Shown: positions 44,019 through 52,200 of the stretch, piece after piece | Numbering within the stretch: the stretch's first letter is position 1 | How the letters are laid out: each line of letters opens with the position of its first letter | NCBI GenBank assembly: GCA_043778625.1 | Contig: JAYWFU010000093.1 | Span: forward strand, 1 to 64,000 | Source: JACMRI01 sp043778625 | GTDB taxonomy: Bacteria; Bacteroidota; Bacteroidia; UBA4408 | Length of the DNA: 64,000 nucleotides | Direction: 5' to 3' | Position numbers and translations under genes: made by a program | Notes under the pieces: model-generated | What the model was told of the DNA's origin: nothing | Database searches by the model: none | What the model saw: only the letters and a program-made list of their open reading frames with translations

Positions 44019-44334
44019 CATAGAACTATCTGCTAACTTTAAAAAGGAAGCCAAAAGACTCACTAAAAAATATCCTTCGCTTAAAACAGAACTTGTTGAG
44101 CTATTTGCCAAACTAGAAGAAAACCCAACTATTGGTACCCCACTTGGCAACGATATATACAAAATTCGTTTAGCTATAGCTTCCAAAAACACAGGGAAAT
44201 CAGGTGGTGCAAGAGTTTTATCTTTTGTAAAAATTACACAAACTACCGTTCTGCTTTTTTCTATTTACAATAAAGGTGAGGTAGATAATCTTACAGACAA
44301 ACAGATACAAGGTTTAATTAACAATTATTTATAA
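44008..44334 (+). CDS. RelE/ParE-family toxin
   Basis: 108 residues. The RelE/ParE fold is visible: IELSANFKKEAKRLTKKYPS, ELFAKLEENPTIGTPLGNDI, YKIRLAIASKNTGKSGGARV, VLLFSIYNKGEVDNLTDKQI. Members either cleave mRNA on the ribosome or block gyrase; which one applies here is not decided. The long Lys/Gly loop (SKNTGKSGGARV) is typical of one HigB/YafQ-like Bacteroidota subgroup. It is coupled to the upstream antitoxin and followed by a terminator. Confidence 0.88.
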   Translation: MSYNIELSANFKKEAKRLTKKYPSLKTELVELFAKLEENPTIGTPLGNDIYKIRLAIASKNTGKSGGARVLSFVKITQTTVLLFSIYNKGEVDNLTDKQIQGLINNYL

Positions 44335-44368
44335 CCTAATATTACTTGACCCAAGCGGTTTATAAAAT

Positions 44369-44415
44369 AACAACGGATCTACAAAATTAATTTTGCAAGG
44401 CTGCTGTTGTTTTTA
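44369..44415 (+). terminator. Terminator after the toxin-antitoxin pair
   Basis: AACAAC...GTTGTT closes an interrupted stem that contains the palindrome CAAAATTAATTTTG at its tip, followed by a T run. Confidence 0.6.
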
Positions 44416-44498
44416 TATTATTTACAAATATTGGCAACATGCAGGCACTAGCTTCAACTGCCCTACTATCTAACGCTTGCGCGAGCTAGGGGTAGGCT

Positions 44499-44619
44499 AT
44501 TAATAATTTACATCTTGCTGTGTTAGTACTCACGCAATCAAGCATTACAGAGTAGTTAAGTACCAAGAACAAAAATTTGCACAGCCCAACATAATAATTT
44601 ACGTTTGCAATAATTAACA
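44499..44619. repeat. 121-bp direct repeat, copy 2
   Basis: Second copy of 43526-43646, offset 973 bases, same orientation and length. It abuts the 161-bp palindrome. Confidence 0.9.
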
Positions 44620-44620
44620 C

Positions 44621-44781
44621 ATAGCGTTTGCTATATCATCCCGTGGTTGAAAGTTCGTAAGTTCAGGTCGGGGAGTATGAGCCAAACGTTTGCGCATTTT
44701 AATAATGCGTGAGCGTTGCTTTACTTTGACCGCAGGTTTACGAACACCTCAACTACGAGTGTAAGCAATGTCTCACGCTAT
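44621..44781. repeat. 161-bp imperfect palindrome
   Basis: Nested complementary blocks: ATAGCG/CGCTAT at the ends, GTTGA/TCAAC, GTTCGTAA/TTACGAAC (perfect 8 bp), GGTC/GACC, and a central CGCATT-x-AATGCG hairpin. It could form a cruciform, a structured RNA or be a remnant mobile element. It ends 54 bases before a start codon. Confidence 0.65.
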
Positions 44782-44835
44782 TTTTATAAACAACTTTACA
44801 ACGAGGCATTGTAACAACAATAACACAAAACACAA

Positions 44836-45378
44836 ATGAATGTAAAACAAATGGTGGTTGGCACCCTAATTTTATTAGGGAGTACAACAGCGTTAATGGC
44901 GCAACAAAACGAATTTAAAATTGGAATGTTTGGGGGAGCCCATCTTTTAATAGATCCCAATACGAATTTACCATATACCACATTAAAATCTCCATCGGGG
45001 TTTAATACAAGTAACTTAAACGTATTGTCGAGTGATGGGTTTAATATTACTATTGATTATAACGCTACTGATTTTATGTGGATTCAATCATTTAATGTAT
45101 TAAAAGGTAAACTCAATTTAGTCAAATTAAACAACATGATGTTTATGTCCAACTTACATGGTTGGTATAAACCAAACTTGCCCCCACTACTACCTTCTGG
45201 CCAACTACCTTGCCCTGTTAATAACCCATTAACAGGTACAAACGTATATGCAGGGAATGGTACTACAAGAATTAATTATAATGATTTATTTAGTCAAGTA
45301 TTTAACAATCCTACTTATCTCTTCTACTATTTGGGGACATCAGATCACAGAAGAGGCAGGTTACGAACACATATTTAA
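44836..45378 (+). CDS. 5' part of a frameshifted exported FG-GAP/T9SS protein
   Basis: 180 residues. A signal peptide (VVGTLILLGSTTALMAQQ) begins the protein, which continues through YLFYYLGTSDHRR before a premature stop. The downstream gene overlaps by 131 bases in the +1 frame and supplies a natural continuation (WGHQITEEAGYEHIFNPT). The shift is best placed at the TTT-GGGG run near 45330-45336: removing one base there joins the two. I consider this one gene of about 1045 residues, 44836-47974. Confidence 0.7.
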   Translation: MNVKQMVVGTLILLGSTTALMAQQNEFKIGMFGGAHLLIDPNTNLPYTTLKSPSGFNTSNLNVLSSDGFNITIDYNATDFMWIQSFNVLKGKLNLVKLNNMMFMSNLHGWYKPNLPPLLPSGQLPCPVNNPLTGTNVYAGNGTTRINYNDLFSQVFNNPTYLFYYLGTSDHRRGRLRTHI

Positions 45379-47974
45379 CCCTACCCTTTCTGATGGGCCA
45401 ATGTTTTATAACGGTACTCCAAGTGGCTATCCTTGTGATGCATTCCCTCCTCCAGCAGAGCCTTGGGTTGCTGATAATTGGGTTGCTTGTGAAGTCCCTC
45501 CACAAAATGTTAGTGATGCAAATCAATATGTTAAAGGTCAAAATTCAATACAAAAAACGGTTGTTATGGAGGCAAATCATGGTCGTAGTATTTGGGAAAA
45601 TCAAGTTGATGATGCGTCCTATTTCCCACTAAATAATTATAATCCGTGCGATTATCTAAAAATGACAGGGATAGTTAATCCCAAATTACCAGATGTATTT
45701 TTGGACGGCTCTTACCTTGCTTTTCCGTCATACTGGAAATCTTGTACGTATAGTAATATTAGAACGAATAATTACGGTATTAACTATCACTATTTAGGGG
45801 CTTTTAAAACAATTGATTGGGCGTATACCCACGTAAAAGAGGTGCATAAGGTAATTACTAACGAATCTACTAGTGAACCAATTTATCATAGTGATGTTAC
45901 TATAAAAAACGCTAACTGGTTATGGTTTCAAGCCTATACATCTATAATTCATAAAGCTAAAGGGATTTGGTTTTGGGATTTTGATGGAATTAGAGGTGTG
46001 AGCGAAACTAGCCCTACTGGCGCTAATCAATTTGAACCTGCAAATTTTCCAGCACTGTATAAAAAACACATTAAATTTTTGTCGCAAGAGTTAGCGGTAT
46101 TAAAAAACAGTAACTTATTAAGCTCTGACGAAAAAACAATAGTTGCTTCAAAAACTGATAATGCAGATGTTTTAGGTATTGTTCCTGCGGCTAGTTCGTA
46201 TTTAAATACAAACACTATTTTAAGTGATGGCACGGTACTTCCTACCGAATTTTATTCGGAAAATTATGGCTTGCGTTACACTATTAGAACAAATGGTAAC
46301 GAGGTAATTATGATTATATCAAATCCACTCCCTATTACCTTAAATAATATTACGCTAAATTTTGGACAAGTGGCTAATCCAATTATACGAAACTCTACTG
46401 GTATAGATGTTTTGTTTAAAAGTAATAGTGCTACATCAGCTTACCCTAATGTTTCAACATCAAATTACAAAACAATACGAGATTGCGGTAACACGAGTAT
46501 AACAGCAACATTAGCGCAGTTAAATAAATATTCTATTGCGTATAATTCAAATAAACAAGCGTTACTTTCTTTTGGGCCAATGGATGTACACGTACTGCGA
46601 TTTGTAGGCAACAATCAAGTTGTGTTAAATAACAATTGGCAAAAAGTATGGAGTAATAATGGTACTGGTAATTTTGGCGGAGTTGGACCTGTAACAAATA
46701 ATCATATTTGGTTACCAGGAGATTTTAATGCTGATGGAGAACAAGAGATGTTACATATTCAAAACGCATGGGCAAATTCATGGACAACATTACTAAAGTA
46801 TAACTCTAACAGTTTAGATTGGGATTGGCTGTGGAGTAATTATGGAACGGGTGTTTTTTCGCAGTACTCGCCTAATTTAAAATATTACGTTGGAAATTTT
46901 GATGGTTTAGCGGGCGACGAACTATTAATAATGGGGAATACTGGTTGGGTAGCCATTAATAAATTTATTAATAATAACTGGGTTGAAACATGGAATAATG
47001 GGGGTAATGGATTATTAGCTAGCGCATGGAATTTAAATAATGCACATCGTTATTATGTTGGAAATTTTGACGGTGTGGCAGGAGACGAATTGTTAGCTAT
47101 TTCGGGTACAAATTCATGTGCCGCAATGTTTAAATTTAACAACGGCTTTCAGTGGTATTGGACAAGTAGTTGCAATGTAAATCTTACAGACGCTTGGGAT
47201 CAAAACATTAATCATAAATACATTGTTGGAGATTACAACGGAAATGGTAAGGATGATTTATTTTGTATGTCAGGAACAAATAATTATGAAATATACTTAG
47301 AGTTTGATGTTGTACAAAATAAATGGATTTGGAAAGGGTCTAACAATGGAGTTAATACCGTTGCTACTTGGAGTTTACCATTTGCCAGTACAGATAAAAT
47401 TTTGTCTGGAAATATTGATGGAGACAACTTATCTGAGCTAATGTTTGTCCAAAGGGGAACATCTGCAAGTTTAGTTCAAACGGCGGACTACTCAGCGGCA
47501 ACACTAACAAAAAGATGGAGTGCAACAGGCTATATTAACGACTGGCCAGTAAATGATCAAACAGGGTTTAATACTGACTATTTATTTATTAAGCCCAAAA
47601 TTACAGACCCCAAGTATTTAATGGCATTTCGTAGTTATGGTGCAAGTAATAGCTATTTGATAAATATGTATAAATCAACCGCGAGTAATAACAGAGTACG
47701 TTTTAATCAATCGCCCACTGTTATAGCAGAGAGTAGATTAAATATTTATCCCAACCCTGTTAGTAGCACATTGATAATTGAAAATAAAAATGATTTACAA
47801 ACTCAATGCAATTTGGTTTTAACCAATATACAAGGGCAAAAAATAATTTCAAAAGAAATAGAATTTACAAACGAGTATAAGTTAGATGTTTCGTTAATTG
47901 AAGAGGGAGTTTACTTTCTATTACTGAAAAATGATAGTTTTCAAATTACTGAAAAAATAGTGATTACAAAATAG
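45248..47974 (+). CDS. 3' part of the frameshifted exported FG-GAP/T9SS protein
   Basis: Up to 908 residues, but the first 30 read as out-of-frame; genuine sequence starts near WGHQITEEAGYE. A catalytic-looking barrel-like region (about 60-300, IKNANWLWFQAYTSIIHKAK, GIWFWDFDGIRGVSE) precedes several FG-GAP-like blades with YYVGNFDG and GDYNGNGKDD motifs. It ends in a T9SS type A domain (LNIYPNPVSSTLIIENK). The first region suggests a glycoside-hydrolase-like barrel, which is a guess. A bidirectional terminator follows. Confidence 0.75.
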   Translation: MQGMVLQELIIMIYLVKYLTILLISSTIWGHQITEEAGYEHIFNPTLSDGPMFYNGTPSGYPCDAFPPPAEPWVADNWVACEVPPQNVSDANQYVKGQNSIQKTVVMEANHGRSIWENQVDDASYFPLNNYNPCDYLKMTGIVNPKLPDVFLDGSYLAFPSYWKSCTYSNIRTNNYGINYHYLGAFKTIDWAYTHVKEVHKVITNESTSEPIYHSDVTIKNANWLWFQAYTSIIHKAKGIWFWDFDGIRGVSETSPTGANQFEPANFPALYKKHIKFLSQELAVLKNSNLLSSDEKTIVASKTDNADVLGIVPAASSYLNTNTILSDGTVLPTEFYSENYGLRYTIRTNGNEVIMIISNPLPITLNNITLNFGQVANPIIRNSTGIDVLFKSNSATSAYPNVSTSNYKTIRDCGNTSITATLAQLNKYSIAYNSNKQALLSFGPMDVHVLRFVGNNQVVLNNNWQKVWSNNGTGNFGGVGPVTNNHIWLPGDFNADGEQEMLHIQNAWANSWTTLLKYNSNSLDWDWLWSNYGTGVFSQYSPNLKYYVGNFDGLAGDELLIMGNTGWVAINKFINNNWVETWNNGGNGLLASAWNLNNAHRYYVGNFDGVAGDELLAISGTNSCAAMFKFNNGFQWYWTSSCNVNLTDAWDQNINHKYIVGDYNGNGKDDLFCMSGTNNYEIYLEFDVVQNKWIWKGSNNGVNTVATWSLPFASTDKILSGNIDGDNLSELMFVQRGTSASLVQTADYSAATLTKRWSATGYINDWPVNDQTGFNTDYLFIKPKITDPKYLMAFRSYGASNSYLINMYKSTASNNRVRFNQSPTVIAESRLNIYPNPVSSTLIIENKNDLQTQCNLVLTNIQGQKIISKEIEFTNEYKLDVSLIEEGVYFLLLKNDSFQITEKIVITK

Positions 47975-48027
47975 TTGCGGGCTTTGTTCTGCTAGTATAA
48001 ACTTACTTTTTCTGTTTGTAATTATTA

Positions 48028-48065
48028 AAAGTAAAGCCTTGCATCTGCAAGGCTTTACTTTTTTT
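48028..48065. terminator. Bidirectional terminator between convergent genes
   Basis: AAAGTAAAGCCTTGCA and TGCAAGGCTTTACTTT pair perfectly around TC, with A and T runs on both sides. Confidence 0.9.
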
Positions 48066-48107
48066 ATTGCGTTAATCAAAGCTATAAACCGCGTATTAAT
48101 AGTGCGT

Positions 48108-49790
48108 CTATTCCTTAACAAATTTCTCACTTGTACCATTGCAATTAATAAAGTAAATGCCGCTTGGTAGTTGGCTTACATCAATGTTAGTTTCGTTTTT
48201 TGTAGTAGTTAGTTGCATTACTACTACACCTAATACCGATGCTATTTTAATTGTGCCTAAGGTAGCTTCAGCTGTAATAATCAAGCTATTGGTTGCAGGG
48301 TTTGGGTATAGGATTAAAGCAATATTATTTTTTGTAGTTAAACCTGTTTTACTATTACATTCGTTATTAGATGCAATATCTCCCAAAATAATCCACGATT
48401 TTACCCCTGTTAAATTTGCGTGAGCGGTTGCAGCCGAAGCTCCATACTCAAGCCCAGCAGCACCTAAAATTGACCCTATTGGGATTGATGTATTTGTATT
48501 CCAGCCATTGAGTGTAGCTGAATAATTCTCACAATCTAATCCACACGAATCAAGCATGCTTGACATATTGGTTTGATTAGGCACATAAGTTACTATTATT
48601 ACTTTGCTAATATCCCAAGTGCCAATATTTTGATTAAACGATGTCGCATGATCAAAGGCATAGTTCATACTGGTTATATTAGCAGTATTCCAATTCCCAA
48701 TAGGTTGATTAAACGATGTTGCATTAGCGAACAGACCATCTATATATTTTACATTAGCAGTGTTCCAGCTACCAATAGGTTGATTAAACGATGTAGCATA
48801 ATTAAATGCATAGTTCATACTGGTTACATTAGCAGTATTCCAAGTCCCAATAGGTTGATTAAACAATATTGTATTAGCGAACATACCATCTATATATTTT
48901 ACATTAGCAGTGTTCCAGCTACCAATAGGCTGATTAAATGATGTTGCGGACTGAAACATACCTCTCATAGTTGTTACATTGGCTGTATTCCAAGGACTAA
49001 TATTTTGATTAAATACGTTTGCAGAATTAAACATATAACTCATACCATTTACATTGGTAGTATTCCAAGTGCCAATAGGCTGATTAAATGTTTTTGCGAA
49101 CTCAAACATCATTCTCATATCGATTACGTTAATGGTATTCCAAGTCCCAATAGGCTGATTAAATGATGTTGCAATAGAAAACATATAACTCATATCGATC
49201 ACGTTAACAGTATTCCAAGTTCCAATAGGCTGATTAAATAATGTTGCGGAGTGAAACACGGCTCTCATGTTAGTTACATTACCAGTATTCCAACTGTTAA
49301 TATTAATAGGGCCGTTAAGTTTTTCGCAGTAAGCAAACATCCAAGATAGATTTGTTACAGCCGCTAAATTAGGCACATCAGTTGCCGTAATAGTTAGGTT
49401 AACACAACCATAAAAGGCGTATGCCATTGACGTCCAATTTGCGCTCCCCCACTGAACAACATCAATTAATTTTGAATTATCTGGACTAGGAGAATAGGAA
49501 CCATAGCGTTTTAAATTTGTTGGTGCCATAGCTATGGTAACAGTATCGCCTAATTGTGAATTAATTGATATAGTATTTGGTCCAAAAGATGTTTGTGTCA
49601 AAGTGCCACCCCCAGTATTCCCAGAAGGACTTGCTATCCAACTATAATTAACCCCAGCAGGACTTGTTTCTAAATCAAAAGTTAGGCTTGTTATCAGTGA
49701 AGCATCTGTCCATTTTGTAATAAAATCCGTTTGTGCATTTGCACTACCTGTTGCAATAATTACACTAATAGTTAACAGTATTTTTTTCAT
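48108..49790 (-). CDS. BspA-like (DUF285) repeat surface protein with T9SS sorting domain
   Basis: 560 residues from MKKILLTISVI; a longer frame to 49820 is less likely because it adds a basic leader before the signal peptide. After a domain of about 120 residues come about ten DUF285 units of 25 residues (pattern FNQPIG-x-WNT-x-NV-x-x-M-x-x-MF-x-x-A-x-S), then a T9SS type A domain (LYPNPATNSLIITAEATLG). BspA-type repeats bind host or matrix proteins in other bacteria. The repeats carry a recent 150-bp duplication. A small lipoprotein gene lies just upstream on the same strand. Confidence 0.88.
   Translation of the reverse strand: MKKILLTISVIIATGSANAQTDFITKWTDASLITSLTFDLETSPAGVNYSWIASPSGNTGGGTLTQTSFGPNTISINSQLGDTVTIAMAPTNLKRYGSYSPSPDNSKLIDVVQWGSANWTSMAYAFYGCVNLTITATDVPNLAAVTNLSWMFAYCEKLNGPININSWNTGNVTNMRAVFHSATLFNQPIGTWNTVNVIDMSYMFSIATSFNQPIGTWNTINVIDMRMMFEFAKTFNQPIGTWNTTNVNGMSYMFNSANVFNQNISPWNTANVTTMRGMFQSATSFNQPIGSWNTANVKYIDGMFANTILFNQPIGTWNTANVTSMNYAFNYATSFNQPIGSWNTANVKYIDGLFANATSFNQPIGNWNTANITSMNYAFDHATSFNQNIGTWDISKVIIVTYVPNQTNMSSMLDSCGLDCENYSATLNGWNTNTSIPIGSILGAAGLEYGASAATAHANLTGVKSWIILGDIASNNECNSKTGLTTKNNIALILYPNPATNSLIITAEATLGTIKIASVLGVVVMQLTTTKNETNIDVSQLPSGIYFINCNGTSEKFVKE
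48661..48960. repeat. Two tandem 150-bp units inside the BspA-like gene
   Basis: 48661-48810 and 48811-48960 are near identical, each coding for two 25-residue repeats (one with ANVKYIDG, one with SMNYAF). This is a recent in-frame expansion, expected to vary between strains. Confidence 0.8.
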
Positions 49791-49803
49791 TTTAATTGTT
49801 TTT

Positions 49804-49920
49804 TTACATAAACATCGCAACCGCAGCAGGCTCTACCGTTTCTTTTTTCTTACAGCTAATAATGTAGCTAGTTGCTATAATTATTAGTGTGAGTAGTGCA
49901 ATTGGTTTAGTTTTCATCAT
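49804..49920 (-). CDS. Very small lipoprotein
   Basis: 38 residues, below the usual length limits. It starts MMKTKPIALLTLIIIATSYI and reaches the lipobox SYIISC with Cys at about 22, then a short charged tail (KKKETVEPAAVAMFM). The signal is convincing: basic n-region, hydrophobic h-region, Ser before Cys. The mature lipopeptide would be only about 17 residues. It lies 13 bases upstream of the BspA-like gene and probably shares its transcript. Confidence 0.55.
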   Translation of the reverse strand: MMKTKPIALLTLIIIATSYIISCKKKETVEPAAVAMFM

Positions 49921-50071
49921 GTTTATTTTTAGTTTGCTTTTAATTTGTAAACTGCTGTTATAAAACTAGTTAATTATTTGTAACCACAATACTGCTAGTA
50001 TTTAATTAAAGTAAGCCACTAAGTTCCAACCTCCGTTGCAACAACGTTCCCTTATCCGGAATAATTAAAAT

Positions 50072-50101
50072 TTTGCTATACTAAGAATAAACCTATTTTT
50101 A
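50072..50101 (+). promoter_or_regulatory. Promoter-like site before leucine dehydrogenase
   Basis: TTTG (50072-50075), an 18-base spacer and TATTTTTA (50094-50101) are close to the Bacteroidota consensus, 55 bases before the start. Confidence 0.45.
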
Positions 50102-50156
50102 CTGCCATGTTTTTTTTGAATTAAATAGTAAACCATTTTTTATATCACGCAACACT

Positions 50157-51260
50157 ATGGAAATAACCGCACTTAAAAATTCGCACTTAGCACAAAACCC
50201 TGTAATAGGGCAAATGATAGAAAATAATCATGAACAAATTGTTTTTTGTAACGATAACGAAACTGGTCTCAAAGCAATAATAGCCATACACAATACGGTG
50301 TTAGGCCCTGCATTAGGCGGTACACGTATGTGGAACTATACCAACGAAATGGAAGCCATAACCGATGTGTTGCGTTTATCGCGCGGAATGACCTACAAAT
50401 CAGCCCTTGCAGGTTTAAATCTTGGAGGTGGAAAAGCCGTAATTATTGGCGATAGTAAAACTCAAAAAAACGAAGCCTTAATGCGTCGTTTTGGTAAGTT
50501 TGTAAACAGCCTTGGTGGCAAATATATTACTGCCGAAGATGTAGGCATTGGCACGCAAGACATGGTGTACGTTAAAATGGAAACTAATAGTGTAACTGGC
50601 ATACCCGAAAGCATGGGGGGTAGTGGCGACCCTAGCCCTGTAACGGCTTTTGGAGTGTACATGGGCATGAAAGCATGTGCTAACAAACGCTGGGGAAATG
50701 ATAGCCTTGCTGGCAAAAAAGTAGTAGTACAAGGTATTGGCAACGTAGGGCAAAACTTAGTACACCACCTAACCAAGGAGGGAGCTAAGGTGTATATTAA
50801 CGATATTAATGAGGAACGATTACAAGCATTAAGCAAAGCCACAGGGGCAGAAGTAGTATTGGGCGATGCCATATACGATGTGGAAATGGACATATACGCT
50901 CCCTGTGCATTAGGCGCTACCATTAACGACACTACGCTTAACCGCTTAAAATGTAGTATTATAGCGGGTGCTGCTAACAATCAATTATTAGATGAAAACA
51001 TACACGGCTTAGCTTTGCTCGAAAAAGGAGTGCTGTACGCTCCTGATTTTATGATAAATGCAGGAGGTATAATTAACGTGTATAGCGAGCTCACAGGCTA
51101 TAACCGAGAAAACGCAATGCGTCAAGCTGAAAATATTTATAACACTACGCTCAAAATATTTGATGCCGCCACAACACAAAGTATTACTACACACGAGGCA
51201 GCCAAGCGTATTGCCGAAAAGCGCGTTGCCGACATCGCTAAAATTAGAGCAAACAGATAG
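50157..51260 (+). CDS. Leucine (Glu/Leu/Phe/Val) dehydrogenase
   Basis: 367 residues. The two catalytic Lys are in MTYKSALAGL (about 81) and GGGKAVIIGD (about 93), and the NAD site is VVVQGIGNVGQNLVHHL. Substrate-pocket segments (LGGTRMWNY, GVYMGMKA) suit branched-chain amino acids rather than glutamate. It catalyses reversible oxidative deamination of leucine, valine and isoleucine, feeding their breakdown. An acyl-CoA carboxylase beta subunit of the kind used in leucine catabolism is encoded 5 kb downstream. Confidence 0.9.
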   Translation: MEITALKNSHLAQNPVIGQMIENNHEQIVFCNDNETGLKAIIAIHNTVLGPALGGTRMWNYTNEMEAITDVLRLSRGMTYKSALAGLNLGGGKAVIIGDSKTQKNEALMRRFGKFVNSLGGKYITAEDVGIGTQDMVYVKMETNSVTGIPESMGGSGDPSPVTAFGVYMGMKACANKRWGNDSLAGKKVVVQGIGNVGQNLVHHLTKEGAKVYINDINEERLQALSKATGAEVVLGDAIYDVEMDIYAPCALGATINDTTLNRLKCSIIAGAANNQLLDENIHGLALLEKGVLYAPDFMINAGGIINVYSELTGYNRENAMRQAENIYNTTLKIFDAATTQSITTHEAAKRIAEKRVADIAKIRANR

Positions 51261-51291
51261 TACTTTACTAATTAATTTATAATTTTACACA

Positions 51292-52176
51292 ATGAAAGCA
51301 TTTGTATTTCCGGGACAAGGAGCACAGTTTGTGGGTATGGGCAAAGATTTATACGATAATAACCCACAAGCCAAGCAACTATTTAATACCGCTAACCAAA
51401 TTTTAGGTTTTGATATTGCCGAGGTAATGTTTACGGGTACCGACGAAGCGCTAAAACAAACCAATGTAACACAACCTGCAGTATTTATACACTCCGTAAT
51501 TAATTATATAATTAACAAAGGCGAGCATATTCCCAATATGGTGGCAGGGCACTCGTTAGGAGAGTTTTCGGCACTAGTGGCTAATGGTTGTTTGAGTTTT
51601 GAAGACGGATTACACCTTGTTAAACTACGCGCCAATGCTATGCAAAAAGCATGTGAACTACAACCCTCAACAATGGCGGCCATATTAAATCTAGACGATA
51701 AAGTAATTGAAGATATTTGTGCAACCATAACTGCAAGCGGAAATATAGTAGTGCCCGCTAACTACAATAGCCCAGGGCAGCTAGTAATATCCGGCAGTGT
51801 GGAGGGAATTAACATAGCTTGCGAGCAATTAAAAGCGGCAGGTGCTAAGCGTACTTTGGTGTTACCTGTGGGGGGTGCATTTCACTCACCATTAATGGAG
51901 CCTGCACGCATTGAGTTAGAGGCCGCTATTAACGCCACACATTTTAATACGCCGCTATGCCCAGTGTATCAAAACGTTACGGCTAATGCAGTAAGCGATG
52001 CAGCTGTAATAAAACAAAATTTAATGCTACAACTTACGGCATCAGTTAAATGGACACAATCAGTTAATGAAATGGTGGCCAGTGGTGCAACGCATTTTTA
52101 CGAAAGCGGACCAGGTAAAGTATTACAAGGCTTAGTTAAAAAAATAGCACCTGCGGTAGAGGCAACTTCACTTTAG
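51292..52176 (+). CDS. fabD: Malonyl-CoA:ACP transacylase
   Basis: 294 residues. The N-terminal FPGQGAQFVGMGKDL and the nucleophile elbow GHSLGEFSAL (Ser88) are typical; the catalytic His is in VGGAFHSPLM (about 198). It loads malonyl groups onto acyl carrier protein for fatty acid synthesis. The length is usual. It is 31 bases after the leucine dehydrogenase gene and 24 before the next, so these three form an operon. Confidence 0.95.
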   Translation: MKAFVFPGQGAQFVGMGKDLYDNNPQAKQLFNTANQILGFDIAEVMFTGTDEALKQTNVTQPAVFIHSVINYIINKGEHIPNMVAGHSLGEFSALVANGCLSFEDGLHLVKLRANAMQKACELQPSTMAAILNLDDKVIEDICATITASGNIVVPANYNSPGQLVISGSVEGINIACEQLKAAGAKRTLVLPVGGAFHSPLMEPARIELEAAINATHFNTPLCPVYQNVTANAVSDAAVIKQNLMLQLTASVKWTQSVNEMVASGATHFYESGPGKVLQGLVKKIAPAVEATSL

Positions 52177-52200
52177 TTTTATAGTAATAAAACAACAACA

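Larger units (their letters stand above)
44335..44835. other. Gap with terminator, second repeat copy and large palindrome
   Basis: 501 bases without a gene: toxin terminator (44369-44415), repeat copy 2 (44499-44619) and a 161-bp imperfect palindrome (44621-44781) just before the next gene. Confidence 0.75.
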
